Shown here: positions 46,101 to 55,549 of the stretch, piece by piece
How the letters are laid out: the number at the start of each line of letters is the position of its first letter
How positions within the stretch are numbered: the stretch's first letter is position 1
The notes under the pieces: model-generated
Database searches by the model: none
What the model was told of the DNA's origin: nothing
What the model saw: only the letters and a program-made list of their open reading frames with translations
Translations under genes and position numbers: made by a program
NCBI GenBank assembly: GCA_002344625.1
Contig: DDUE01000005.1
Coordinates: 408-64,407, forward strand
DNA length: 64,000 nucleotides
DNA from: Rhodocyclaceae bacterium UBA2346
GTDB taxonomy: Bacteria > Pseudomonadota > Gammaproteobacteria > Burkholderiales > Rhodocyclaceae
Direction: 5' to 3'

Positions 46101-46703
46101 ATGGAATTCAAGACTTTCGTCTTTTACGTGTTCGCAGCGATTCTGGTCTTCGCGGGGCTGCGGGTGATCACGGCGCGCAACACGATTCATGCGGCACTGT
46201 ATCTGGTTCTGGCGTTCGTGAGCGCAAGCGGAATCTGGATGCTGCTGCAGGCCGAATTCCTCGCGATTACGCTGGTACTGGTATACGTGGGCGCGGTGAT
46301 GGTTTTGTTCCTGTTCGTGGTCATGATGCTCGACATCAACACGGCACGGCTGCGCGAGGGTTTCTGGCGCTATCTGCCGGTCGGTGGGTTGGTGGGGATT
46401 CTGCTCGTGGTCGAAATGTCGCTGGTGCTGGGCGCCCGTTATTTCGGTGTCGAGGCGATGCCTGCGCCGGCAGCGGCGGCGGCCGACTACAGCAATACCC
46501 GTGAAATCGGCCGACTGCTTTACACCGACTATGTTTATCCGTTCGAACTGGCCTCGCTGCTGCTGCTGGTGGCCATGATCGCCGCGGTGACGCTCACCCT
46601 CAGGAAGCGCAAGGGCGTCAAGGCAATCGATCCGAACGAGCAGGTTTACGTCAGGCGCGAGGGCCGCGTGCGGCTCGTCTCGATGCCGACCGAAAAAGAA
46701 TAA
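46101..46703 (+). CDS. nuoJ: NADH-quinone oxidoreductase subunit J
   Basis: NuoJ is a five-helix membrane subunit between NuoH and the antiporter-like subunits. The 200-residue product has helices near 4-24, 30-50, 55-75, 92-112 and 140-162, with the conserved LVYVGAVMVLFLFVVMML stretch (third helix, with its pi-bulge region). A charged tail ends the protein. A 53-base gap follows nuoI. Confidence 0.97.
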   Translation: MEFKTFVFYVFAAILVFAGLRVITARNTIHAALYLVLAFVSASGIWMLLQAEFLAITLVLVYVGAVMVLFLFVVMMLDINTARLREGFWRYLPVGGLVGILLVVEMSLVLGARYFGVEAMPAPAAAAADYSNTREIGRLLYTDYVYPFELASLLLLVAMIAAVTLTLRKRKGVKAIDPNEQVYVRREGRVRLVSMPTEKE

Positions 46704-46748
46704 GACCGTGCTGACCAAAGACGTCAGGCCAATCAGGGGGTTTTGTTG

Positions 46749-47054
46749 ATGCTTTCGCTTTCCCACTTTCTCATCCTGGGCGCGATCTTGTTCGCGATCA
46801 GCGTGGTCGGTATCTTCCTCAACCGGAAGAACCTGATCGTGCTGCTGATGGCCATCGAGTTGATGCTTCTCGCGGTGAATCTCAACTTCATAGCGTTCTC
46901 GCATTATCTGGGCGACCTGTCGGGTCAGATCTTTGTTTTCTTCATCCTTACCGTTGCAGCCGCCGAAAGTGCGATCGGGCTTGCAATTCTGGTGGTGTTG
47001 TTCCGCAACCTGCGGACCATCCACGTGGATGATCTGGACAGCCTAAAGGGTTAA
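46749..47054 (+). CDS. nuoK: NADH-quinone oxidoreductase subunit K
   Basis: NuoK is a three-helix, Mrp antiporter-related subunit with membrane glutamates needed for proton pumping. The 101-residue product has them in [16 protein letters not shown] and in [19 protein letters not shown] at 46735-46740 supports ATG 46749; two in-frame TTG codons just upstream would only add two residues. Confidence 0.97.
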   Translation: MLSLSHFLILGAILFAISVVGIFLNRKNLIVLLMAIELMLLAVNLNFIAFSHYLGDLSGQIFVFFILTVAAAESAIGLAILVVLFRNLRTIHVDDLDSLKG

Positions 47055-47067
47055 GGAAGCGACGGAC

Positions 47068-49131
47068 ATGCAAAGTCTCTATCTACTGGTTCCGCTCGCG
47101 CCGCTGGCCGGCGCCATTCTGGCCGGACTATTCGGCAAGCTCATCGGGCGCCGCGCGGCGCACGTCGTCACGATCGCAGGCGTGCTGGTGGCGTTCATCG
47201 CCTCGGTTGTCATTTATCAGGATGTCGCCGCCGGCAATACCTTCAACGGTACGATCTACACCTGGATGGAGAGCGGTGGGTTGAAGTTCGAAGTCGGCTT
47301 CCTCATCGATTCGCTGACCGTGATGATGATGCTGGTGGTCACGTTCGTGTCGCTGATGGTGCACCTCTACACCATCGGTTACATGCACGAGGATCCGGGC
47401 TATCAGCGGTTCTTCAGCTATATCTCGCTGTTCACCTTCTCGATGCTGATGCTGGTGATGTCGAACAACTTCCTCCAGCTGTTTTTCGGCTGGGAAGCGG
47501 TAGGCTTGGTCTCGTATCTGCTGATCGGCTTCTGGTACGAGCGGCCGACCGCAATCTACGCCAACCTCAAGGCTTTCCTGGTGAACCGCGTCGGGGATTT
47601 CGGTTTCCTGCTCGGAATCGGCTTGGTCGCGGCCTACGCCGGAACGCTCAACTACGCGGAGGTGTTCGCCCAGGTGGACACGCTCGTTTCCCAGCAGGTT
47701 GCTTTCACGGGTTGGCCGTTGATAACCGCGATCTGCATCTGCCTGTTCATCGGCGCGATGGGCAAGTCGGCTCAGGTGCCGCTGCATGTGTGGCTGCCCG
47801 ACTCGATGGAAGGTCCGACACCGATTTCGGCGCTGATCCACGCTGCGACGATGGTGACGGCAGGTATTTTCATGGTGGCAAGGATGTCACCGCTGTTCGA
47901 GCTGTCCGACACAGCGCTGTCGTTCGTCTTGGTGATCGGCGCCACTACTGCGCTGTTCATGGGTTTTCTCGGTATCGTGCAGAACGACATCAAACGTGTC
48001 GTGGCGTACTCGACGCTGTCACAGCTGGGTTACATGACCGTAGCGCTGGGGGTTTCGGCATATTCCGCCGCGGTGTTCCACCTGATGACGCATGCGTTCT
48101 TCAAGGCCTTGCTGTTTCTTGGCGCCGGTTCGGTCATCATGGGCATGCATCATGATCAAGACATGCGCAACATGGGTGGGCTGTGGAAGTACATGCCGAT
48201 CACATGGTTCACATCCTTGCTGGGCTCGCTCGCGCTGATCGGCTTTCCGCTCTTCGCCGGTTTTTACTCGAAGGATTCGATCATCGAAGCCGTGCATGCG
48301 GCCAATATTCCGGGGGCCGGCTACGCGCTGTTCTGTGTCCTGCTGGGCGTGTTCGTAACCGCGTTCTACTCGTTCCGGATGTACTTCCTGGTGTTCCACG
48401 GCAAGGAGCGCTTTGGTCAGGCGCATCACGACCACGGTCACGACGACGGGCATGCGGCCGACGATCATGCGCACGACGGGCACGCCGATGCTCACGCGAC
48501 GACGGATCACGACGATCATGAGGAGGAGCACCATCATGGTCTAGCGCCGGGGCAGAAGCCGCATGAGTCGCCGTGGGTCGTCACAGTGCCACTGATACTG
48601 CTTGCGATTCCCTCGGTCATCATCGGCTTCATCACGATAGAACCGATGTTGTTCGGCGACTGGTTCAAGGACAACATCGCCCTTGCGGCCCACCATGTGG
48701 GTCTCAAGGAGCTCGAGGCCAACTTCCACGGCCCTCTTGCCATGGCGCTGCACGGGCTGCAGACGGCACCTTTCTGGTTGGCGATAAGTGGTGTGGGGCT
48801 GGCATGGTTCTTTTACATGGTGCGGCCCGACATTCCCGCGGCGATTCAACGCACCTTCCAGCCGTTGCACACGCTGTTGGAGAACAAGTACTACTTCGAT
48901 CGCTTCAACGAAGTGGTGTTTGCCGGCGGGTCGCGCATGCTCGGCGGTGGTTTGTGGCGAGTCGGCGATCGAGGCCTGATTGATGGCGTAATCGTGAATG
49001 GCGGCGCGCGCATGGTTGGATGGATTGCCCAAGCGACGCGCCTGTTCCAGACCGGGCATCTGTATCAGTATGCATTTGCAATGATCATCGGGGTCTTCGC
49101 TCTGCTGACCTTCTGGTTCAACGCAGGTTGA
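47068..49131 (+). CDS. nuoL: NADH-quinone oxidoreductase subunit L (with His-rich insertion)
   Basis: NuoL is the distal antiporter-like proton-pumping subunit with a long lateral helix. The 687-residue protein is longer than E. coli NuoL (613). It has the conserved FFGWEAVGLVSYLLIGFW and the lysine-containing WLPDSMEGPTPISALIHAATMVTAG motifs. Residues 453-490, between two helices, are a hydrophilic insertion with 14 histidines, 10 aspartates and 3 glutamates. A lateral helix and a last transmembrane helix (about 665-685) close the chain. Confidence 0.96.
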   Translation: MQSLYLLVPLAPLAGAILAGLFGKLIGRRAAHVVTIAGVLVAFIASVVIYQDVAAGNTFNGTIYTWMESGGLKFEVGFLIDSLTVMMMLVVTFVSLMVHLYTIGYMHEDPGYQRFFSYISLFTFSMLMLVMSNNFLQLFFGWEAVGLVSYLLIGFWYERPTAIYANLKAFLVNRVGDFGFLLGIGLVAAYAGTLNYAEVFAQVDTLVSQQVAFTGWPLITAICICLFIGAMGKSAQVPLHVWLPDSMEGPTPISALIHAATMVTAGIFMVARMSPLFELSDTALSFVLVIGATTALFMGFLGIVQNDIKRVVAYSTLSQLGYMTVALGVSAYSAAVFHLMTHAFFKALLFLGAGSVIMGMHHDQDMRNMGGLWKYMPITWFTSLLGSLALIGFPLFAGFYSKDSIIEAVHAANIPGAGYALFCVLLGVFVTAFYSFRMYFLVFHGKERFGQAHHDHGHDDGHAADDHAHDGHADAHATTDHDDHEEEHHHGLAPGQKPHESPWVVTVPLILLAIPSVIIGFITIEPMLFGDWFKDNIALAAHHVGLKELEANFHGPLAMALHGLQTAPFWLAISGVGLAWFFYMVRPDIPAAIQRTFQPLHTLLENKYYFDRFNEVVFAGGSRMLGGGLWRVGDRGLIDGVIVNGGARMVGWIAQATRLFQTGHLYQYAFAMIIGVFALLTFWFNAG

Positions 49132-49178
49132 ACCAGTGCGTGGAAATTCTCGTTGGATGACGCGGAATAACGACAAAC

Positions 49179-49194
49179 GCACCATTGTTGGTGC
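49179..49194 (+). other. Small hairpin in the nuoL-nuoM gap
   Basis: GCACCA (49179-49184), loop TTGT and TGGTGC (49189-49194) form a perfect 6-bp stem 19 bases before nuoM. It is too weak and T-poor for a terminator, but could tune nuoM translation. Confidence 0.35.
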
Positions 49195-49212
49195 AATGAA
49201 CGGAAAGCAACA

Positions 49213-50694
49213 ATGACGGGTATGCCATTACTCAGCCTGGCGATCTGGATTCCGATCCTGGGCGGATTGCTTGTGCTGGCCACGGGGTCCGATCGCAATG
49301 CGGAACTTGCGAGGAAGCTTGCGCTAGCGGTTGCGGTCGCCGGTTTTGCGGTTACCTTGCCCTTGTTCACCCAGTTCGACACGAGCACGAGCGCGATGCA
49401 GTTCCAGGAGTTCGGTGCCTGGATCCCGCGTTTCAACGTCAATTATCACCTCGGCGTCGATGGCATATCGATGCTCTTCGTCGTGCTCAACGCCTTCGTC
49501 ACGATCATGGTGGTTCTGGCGGGCTGGCAGGTGATTCAGGACAAGGTGGCGCAGTACATGGCCGCCTTCCTGATCATGTCCGGCTTGATGAACGGAATCT
49601 TCTCCGCGCTGGATGGCATCCTGTTCTATGTCTTCTTCGAGGCCTCGCTGATTCCGCTTTATCTGATCATCGGTATCTGGGGCGGGCCGAGAAGGGTGTA
49701 CGCGGCGATCAAGTTCTTCCTCTATACCCTGGCCGGTTCGTTGTTGATGCTGGTCGCCCTGCTGTACCTGTTCATCGAGTCGGGTGGTTCGTTCAGTATT
49801 CTGGAATGGCATCGTTTGCCGCTCGGCATGACGCCGCAGACGCTGGTGTTCTGGGCTTTCCTGATCGCGTTCGCGGTCAAGGTGCCGATGTGGCCGGTAC
49901 ATACTTGGTTGCCGGATGCGCATGTCGAGGCACCCACCGGCGGTTCGGTCGTGCTGGCTGCGATCGCGCTGAAGCTCGGTGCGTATGGGTTCCTGCGGTT
50001 CTCGTTGCCGATCGTTCCGGATGCGTCGCAGGCCATGGCTCCGGTGGTGATCACGCTGTCCCTGATCGCGGTGGTCTACATCGGCCTGGTCGCGCTGGTG
50101 CAGACCGACATGAAGAAATTGGTCGCCTACTCGTCGATTTCTCACATGGGTTTCGTGACGCTCGGTTTCTTCATGCTCAACACCCTGGGGATCGAGGGGG
50201 CGCTGGTGCAGATGATTTCGCACGGCTTCGTTTCCGCGGCGATGTTCCTGTGCATCGGGGTGCTCTACGATCGTATGCATTCGCGTGAGATCGCGGACTA
50301 CGGCGGTGTCGTCAAGACCATGCCGAAGTTTGCCGCCTTCTTCATGCTGTTTGCGATGGCGAATGCGGGCTTGCCTGGCACCAGCGGTTTCGTGGGTGAA
50401 TTCATGGTCATTCTGGGGGCAGTCGAATTCAACTTCTGGATCGGTTTCATCGCCGCGACCACGCTGATTCTGGGGGCAGCGTACACGCTCTGGATGTACA
50501 AGCGGGTCGTGTTCGGCAAGGTGGCGAACCATCATGTCGCCGAACTCGAAGACATCAACACGCGCGAATTCGTGTTCCTGGGGATTCTCGCACTGTGCGT
50601 GCTGGCGATGGGTCTTTATCCGTTCCCATTCACCGAAGTCATGCATGCGTCTGTAACCGAACTCCTGCGGCATGTCGCCGTGAGCAAGCTCTGA
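49213..50694 (+). CDS. nuoM: NADH-quinone oxidoreductase subunit M
   Basis: NuoM is the middle antiporter-like proton pump. The 493-residue product has about fourteen helices, the glutamate in [17 protein letters not shown] near residue 145 and the lysine-rich [20 protein letters not shown] motif near 229-248. ATG 49213 is the first in a run before the hydrophobic start [14 protein letters not shown]. It sits 81 bases after nuoL, the widest gap in the operon. Confidence 0.97.
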   Translation: MTGMPLLSLAIWIPILGGLLVLATGSDRNAELARKLALAVAVAGFAVTLPLFTQFDTSTSAMQFQEFGAWIPRFNVNYHLGVDGISMLFVVLNAFVTIMVVLAGWQVIQDKVAQYMAAFLIMSGLMNGIFSALDGILFYVFFEASLIPLYLIIGIWGGPRRVYAAIKFFLYTLAGSLLMLVALLYLFIESGGSFSILEWHRLPLGMTPQTLVFWAFLIAFAVKVPMWPVHTWLPDAHVEAPTGGSVVLAAIALKLGAYGFLRFSLPIVPDASQAMAPVVITLSLIAVVYIGLVALVQTDMKKLVAYSSISHMGFVTLGFFMLNTLGIEGALVQMISHGFVSAAMFLCIGVLYDRMHSREIADYGGVVKTMPKFAAFFMLFAMANAGLPGTSGFVGEFMVILGAVEFNFWIGFIAATTLILGAAYTLWMYKRVVFGKVANHHVAELEDINTREFVFLGILALCVLAMGLYPFPFTEVMHASVTELLRHVAVSKL

Positions 50695-50731
50695 ACGAGC
50701 AGCCGAGCCACTTTTCCGGACTGGTAAGAAG

Positions 50732-52201
50732 ATGAATTTCGTTGTTCCTGACTTCTATCCTGCAGCGGCGGAGATCTTCGTCGCGGTGATGGCTTTGGTG
50801 ATCATGCTGGCGTTCACCTTCTTTCGCAGCATCGCGCGCAGCCTCGCCTATTTTTTGACCCAGGCGACCCTGGTGGGGGCGGCCTTCATCACGATCTGGA
50901 CCCTGGACGGGCAGGTGACGCTGACGTTCAATAACATGTTCATCTCGGATCTGCTGGGCGATCTGCTGAAGCTCACGATCTACTTCTCGGTGGCGGTCGG
51001 CCTGCTGTATGGCCGCGGCTATCTGTCGGACCGGAATATGGACCGGCCCGAGTATTTTCTGCTCGCGTTGCTAATGACGCTTGGCATGATGGTGATGGTG
51101 ACCGCCAATCACATGTTGTCGCTTTACATGGGGCTGGAAATGATGTCGCTGTCGCTGTATGCGATGGTGGCTTTCGACCGCGATTCGGTGCGTTCGACCG
51201 AGGCGGCGATGAAGTACTTCGTGCTCGGGGCGCTCGCGTCCGGATTGCTGCTCTATGGCATGTCGATGATCTATGGCGCAACCGGCAGCATGGATTTCTC
51301 GAGCATCGCCCAGAGCGTCTATAACCAGTCTGCGAACAAGACTGTGTTGATGTTCGGTCTGGTCTTCGTGGTGGCCGGGCTCGCGTTCAAGCTGGGGGTG
51401 GTGCCCTTCCACATGTGGGTACCCGATGTCTATCAGGGCGCGCCGACGGCCGTCACGCTCATGATCGCTACCGCGCCCAAACTTGCGGCGTTTGCGATCT
51501 CGCTGCGCATGCTGGTCTTCGGCTTGTTCGAACTGGCCGACCAGTGGCAGTCGATGCTGATGTTCCTCGCGGTGCTGTCCATCGTGCTTGGTAATCTCGC
51601 CGCGATCGCGCAGACCAATCTTAAGCGCATGCTGGCGTATTCCGGTATTTCGCACATGGGCTTCGTGCTGCTCGGCCTGCTGTCGGGCGTGGTGGATGGT
51701 GACCGGCAGTTCGCGCTTAATGCCTACAGTTCGGCGATGTTCTACGCCGTTTCGTATGTGATCATGAGCCTGGCGTCGTTCGGCATGGTGGTCTTGTTGT
51801 CGCGCGCGGGCTTCGAAGCTGAGAACATCGAGGATTTCAAGGGTCTCAACAAGCGCAGTCCGTGGTTTGCGTTGATGATGATGATCGTGATGTTCTCGAT
51901 GGCGGGCATTCCGTTCTTCATTGGTTTCTTCGCCAAGCTGTCGGTATTGCAGGCAGTCGTGCAGGCTGGCTACATCTGGCTTGCGCTGGTTGCCGTCCTG
52001 ATGTCGGTCGTGGGCGCCTATTACTATCTGCGGGTGGTCAAGGTCATGTACTTCGACGAACCCACTGATACCGCGCCGATCAATGCGCCGGCGGATGTGC
52101 GGGTGATGCTCTCGGCCAACGGTGTGGCGATTGCAGTGCTCGGTTTGCTGCCACAGGGTTTGATGTCATTGTGTGCCTATGCGTTGATCGCGTCGCTATA
52201 A
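50732..52201 (+). CDS. nuoN: NADH-quinone oxidoreductase subunit N
   Basis: NuoN is the proximal antiporter-like proton pump and the last nuo gene. The 489-residue protein shows the conserved [18 protein letters not shown] glutamate helix and the [17 protein letters not shown] motif, with a lysine in the preceding helix (FKLGVVP). The tail helix ends at the stop. A NUDIX gene follows after 51 bases. Confidence 0.97.
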   Translation: MNFVVPDFYPAAAEIFVAVMALVIMLAFTFFRSIARSLAYFLTQATLVGAAFITIWTLDGQVTLTFNNMFISDLLGDLLKLTIYFSVAVGLLYGRGYLSDRNMDRPEYFLLALLMTLGMMVMVTANHMLSLYMGLEMMSLSLYAMVAFDRDSVRSTEAAMKYFVLGALASGLLLYGMSMIYGATGSMDFSSIAQSVYNQSANKTVLMFGLVFVVAGLAFKLGVVPFHMWVPDVYQGAPTAVTLMIATAPKLAAFAISLRMLVFGLFELADQWQSMLMFLAVLSIVLGNLAAIAQTNLKRMLAYSGISHMGFVLLGLLSGVVDGDRQFALNAYSSAMFYAVSYVIMSLASFGMVVLLSRAGFEAENIEDFKGLNKRSPWFALMMMIVMFSMAGIPFFIGFFAKLSVLQAVVQAGYIWLALVAVLMSVVGAYYYLRVVKVMYFDEPTDTAPINAPADVRVMLSANGVAIAVLGLLPQGLMSLCAYALIASL

Positions 52202-52252
52202 CGAAGGGCGCATGGGCGTGCACACCGGGTGGGTGTCAACGGTTGCAGCGCG

Positions 52253-52816
52253 ATGATTGGGACCGCCGAGACGTCGTCGCGAGATCCGCTGGAAGAGCGT
52301 GGGTTGGAGTCGGCGCGGGTTTTCAAGGGAAAGCTGCTCGAGATCCATTGTGACCGCGTCGAGCTGCCGGACGGCAACGAGGCAACCCGGGAGTATGTCC
52401 GCCATCCGGGCGCGGTCGTCGTCGTGGCGGAACTGCCCGATGGTCGCTTGCTGTTCGAGCGCCAATTCCGTTATCCGTTGCGGCGGGCGTTCATCGAGTT
52501 GCCAGCCGGAAAGATCGATGCCGGCGAAGAAATCCTGAGTTGTGCAATGCGCGAGCTGCGCGAAGAGACCGGCTATGAAGCCGCGCAGTGGCTTCACCTT
52601 GGCGTGATGCATCCATGCATCGGCTATTCGGACGAACACATCGAGATTTTCCTGGCGCGTGAACTGACGCATGTTGGCAATGCGCTTGATGCGGGCGAGT
52701 TTCTGGAAGTTTTCAGCATGTCTTTCGACGAAGCCCGCGAGGCGGTGTTCGCGGGCCGCATCACCGATGGGAAAACCATCACGGCGCTGTTCATCGCACA
52801 ACCGCATCTGGATTGA
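52253..52816 (+). CDS. NUDIX hydrolase, ADP-ribose pyrophosphatase-like
   Basis: The 187-residue protein probably splits ADP-ribose or a related NDP-sugar. The Nudix box spans G86 to Y108 (G-x5-E-x7-RELREETGY), preceded by the RAFIELPAGKIDAGE pattern typical of ADPR pyrophosphatases such as NudF. A PCIGYSDEHIEIFLAREL segment follows the box, as in that group. ATG 52253 is preferred; an in-frame GTG 24 bases upstream is possible. It follows nuoN and may be read with the nuo operon. Confidence 0.85.
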   Translation: MIGTAETSSRDPLEERGLESARVFKGKLLEIHCDRVELPDGNEATREYVRHPGAVVVVAELPDGRLLFERQFRYPLRRAFIELPAGKIDAGEEILSCAMRELREETGYEAAQWLHLGVMHPCIGYSDEHIEIFLARELTHVGNALDAGEFLEVFSMSFDEAREAVFAGRITDGKTITALFIAQPHLD

Positions 52817-52952
52817 ATCGATGCCCTGCCTGCTTTGAGGTGTGGGCAGGGTAGGGGGCAGGATCCGCGCAATTGAATTCAAGTTGTTGCCCGGCTTGGT
52901 CGCGTGCGCCGCTTTGCTGCACAATGTCGGCCTGTCCAAACCGTGATGTCGC

Positions 52953-54206
52953 ATGCGTTACGAATTTCTCGTCGGTCTTCGCTATACCCGTTCGCGCAAG
53001 CGAGCCCAAGGGCGCAATCAGTTCATTTCGTTCATATCGCTGGTGTCGATGCTGGGGACCGCGCTCGGGGTCGCGGCGCTCATCGTGGTGCTGTCGGTGA
53101 TGAATGGTTTCCAGGAGGAGTTGCGCACCCGCATCCTTGGTGTGGCCTCCCATATCCAGATCAGCGGCTACGAGGGGGCGATGTCGGCCTGGCAGCAGGT
53201 GTCGGAGCAGGCCCAGCGCCATCCGGACGTGCGGGCCAGTGCGCCCTATGTCCAGGAGCAGGGACTGTTGTCGTTCGATGAGCAGGTGCGCGGCACCCTG
53301 GTTCGGGGTGTATTGCCCGCCGAAGAGGAGCGCGTCGCCGATTTCGCCAAGTACATGAAGGCCGGCAGCCTCGATGCGCTCGAAGCAGGGCGGTTCGGGA
53401 TCATCATCGGGCGTGACCTGGCGCAGGCCCTGCGGGCGAGCATGGGCGACAAGATCACGCTGATCGCGCCGCAAGGCCTCGTTACCCCGGCGGCAGTCCT
53501 GCCCAGGGTCAAGCAATTCGAGATCGTGGGGATCTTCGAGGCCGGAATGTACGAGTACGATTCCGGGCTGGCATTGCTGCACATGCAGGATGCCCAGGTT
53601 CTTTACCGCATGGGTGATGCGGTGACCGGGGTGCGGCTCAAGCTCGACGACCTCTTCAGTGCGCCGCGGGTGGCACGCGAGTTGGCAGGCGTCATCGAAG
53701 TGGCGGCCTATGTGAGTGACTGGACGCGCAGCCACGCCAACTTCTTTCGCGCGGTTCAGCTCGAGAAGACCATGATGACGGTCATCCTGTTCCTGATCGT
53801 AGCGGTGGCGGCGTTCAATATCGTCTCCACCTTGGTGATGGCGGTTCAGGAGAAACTCTCCGACATCGCGATCCTGCGTACACTTGGTGCGAGTCCGCTG
53901 TCGGTGATGGCCATCTTCATGCTCCAGGGGGCGATCATCGGCATCGTTGGTCTGGCGGCCGGTGTGCTGGGTGGTTTGTTGCTTGCGCACAACCTCGACG
54001 TGGTGATCCCGGCGCTCGAAGCCGTCACCGGTGCGACGCTGTGGAACAAGGAGGTCTACTACATCAGCGAGCTTCCGTCGAAGGTACTCGCCGGCGACGT
54101 GATCACGATCGTGTCCTTGTCTTTCGTTCTGACCCTGATTGCAACGGTTTACCCGAGTTGGCGGGCATCGCGGGTCAATCCGGCCGAGGCCCTGCGCTAT
54201 GAGTGA
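52953..54206 (+). CDS. lolC: Lipoprotein-releasing ABC transporter permease (LolC/LolE family)
   Basis: This permease extracts outer-membrane lipoproteins from the inner membrane and passes them to LolA. The 417-residue protein has an N-terminal helix (about 22-48), a large periplasmic domain (about 50-265) and three C-terminal helices, with [19 protein letters not shown] near residue 308. Only one permease gene is present here, with lolD directly after, which fits betaproteobacteria that use a single LolC/E-type (LolF-like) permease. The ORFs overlap by 8 bases. Confidence 0.93.
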   Translation: MRYEFLVGLRYTRSRKRAQGRNQFISFISLVSMLGTALGVAALIVVLSVMNGFQEELRTRILGVASHIQISGYEGAMSAWQQVSEQAQRHPDVRASAPYVQEQGLLSFDEQVRGTLVRGVLPAEEERVADFAKYMKAGSLDALEAGRFGIIIGRDLAQALRASMGDKITLIAPQGLVTPAAVLPRVKQFEIVGIFEAGMYEYDSGLALLHMQDAQVLYRMGDAVTGVRLKLDDLFSAPRVARELAGVIEVAAYVSDWTRSHANFFRAVQLEKTMMTVILFLIVAVAAFNIVSTLVMAVQEKLSDIAILRTLGASPLSVMAIFMLQGAIIGIVGLAAGVLGGLLLAHNLDVVIPALEAVTGATLWNKEVYYISELPSKVLAGDVITIVSLSFVLTLIATVYPSWRASRVNPAEALRYE

Positions 54207-54888
54207 GACCCTGGATTCGGAGGTGCTGGCCTGCGTAGGGCTGGGCAAGACCTTTCGCGAAGGCGTGGATGCGCTCACGGTGTTGCGCGACGTCAATCTC
54301 GCCGTCCGGCGGGGTGAGGGCATTGCGATCGTGGGCGCGTCGGGGTCTGGAAAGAGCACGCTGCTGCATTTGCTCGGCGGGCTAGACGTGCCCTCTACGG
54401 GCACGGTGGCGTTGATGGGCCGCGATTTCTCGACGATGTCCGATGCCGAGCGCGGACGCCAGCGTAACGTGACACTTGGCTTCGTTTACCAGTTTCACCA
54501 TTTGCTGGGTGAGTTTACCGCGCTCGAAAATGTGGCAATGCCGCTCTATGTCCGACGCATGGATACGGACGCTGCGAACGAGCAGGCGGCGGCCATGCTG
54601 AAGGCGGTGGGGCTGGGGCACCGCTTGGACCATACGCCGGCCGAGCTCTCGGGGGGCGAGCGGCAGCGCGCGGCGATCGCGCGGGCGCTGGTGACCCGAC
54701 CGGCCTGCGTGTTGGCGGACGAACCAACCGGCAATCTCGACCGGCGTACCGCCGATGCCGTGTTCGATCTGATGCTGGGGCTGAATCAGGATATGCACAC
54801 GAGTTTCGTGATCGTCACTCATGACGAATCGCTCGCGCGGCGGGCGCAGCGGCAGTTGCGTCTCGACGATGGTCAACTGCTGCCGTGA
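54199..54888 (+). CDS. lolD: Lipoprotein-releasing system ATP-binding protein LolD
   Basis: LolD is the ATPase of the Lol lipoprotein exporter. The 229-residue protein has Walker [10 protein letters not shown], the Q-loop with the LolD-typical [17 protein letters not shown], signature LSGGERQR and Walker [16 protein letters not shown] 54199 overlaps lolC by 8 bases. Its 3' end overlaps the convergent DUF2062 gene by 16 bases. Confidence 0.97.
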   Translation: MSETLDSEVLACVGLGKTFREGVDALTVLRDVNLAVRRGEGIAIVGASGSGKSTLLHLLGGLDVPSTGTVALMGRDFSTMSDAERGRQRNVTLGFVYQFHHLLGEFTALENVAMPLYVRRMDTDAANEQAAAMLKAVGLGHRLDHTPAELSGGERQRAAIARALVTRPACVLADEPTGNLDRRTADAVFDLMLGLNQDMHTSFVIVTHDESLARRAQRQLRLDDGQLLP

Positions 54889-55433
54889 TGCCGGGCCTTG
54901 CGCACGGTGCTGCGTCGGCGCCACTTGCGTATGAGCCAGATGCGCCAGGCCGCGCGAATGCCCAGGTAACCCACGACCGCCAGACCACTGCCCAGCAGAA
55001 CCAAGCCAAGTGCCAGCGGTTGGCCCAGCTCCAACAGCCAGTCTCCCGTCGCTGCGAACCAGGCGAAGAGCCCCAGTCCGTTCCAGTCGGGGGGTGACAC
55101 GAAACCCTCGGTGCCGCCACCCAGCGCGAGGCTTCCGATCTCGTAGGCGAGCAAATAGATCGGTACCAGCGTCAGTGGGTTGGTATACAGCGTCGTGACG
55201 AGCGCCAGCGGAAGATTGACCCGCAGCACGATGCACGCCAGTGCTGCACTGGGCATTTGCAGTGGTCCGGGCACCAGCCCGCAGAATAGTCCGACGGCGA
55301 CACCACCTGCAACCGAATGTCGGTTGAGATGCCATAGACGCGGATGAAGCAGCGTATTCGAGAAGGGCCTCAGCCAGCGGTTCGAGTGGATCGTTTCATG
55401 ATCCGGCAATAGACGTTTGAGGTGGCTGCGCAT
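54873..55433 (-). CDS. DUF2062 membrane protein
   Basis: The 186-residue protein has a basic N-terminus with [28 protein letters not shown] split around residues 30-57, the mark of DUF2062. Three or so hydrophobic segments follow (about 42-75, 80-100 and 138-160) and the C-terminus is basic. Function is unknown. The gene is convergent with lolD, overlapping it by 16 bases, and divergent from comEC. Confidence 0.85.
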   Translation of the reverse strand: MRSHLKRLLPDHETIHSNRWLRPFSNTLLHPRLWHLNRHSVAGGVAVGLFCGLVPGPLQMPSAALACIVLRVNLPLALVTTLYTNPLTLVPIYLLAYEIGSLALGGGTEGFVSPPDWNGLGLFAWFAATGDWLLELGQPLALGLVLLGSGLAVVGYLGIRAAWRIWLIRKWRRRSTVRKARHHGSS

Positions 55434-55549
55434 CGTCGGGATCGGCTTCCTTCTGGATTCTGCGGTGTGCCCACGGCTCAGCTACAGGCTTCGGGGCGGT
55501 GCGAGCCGCTTCGCTTGCGTTGATGGTCGTACTGACGCATCATCGGTTT

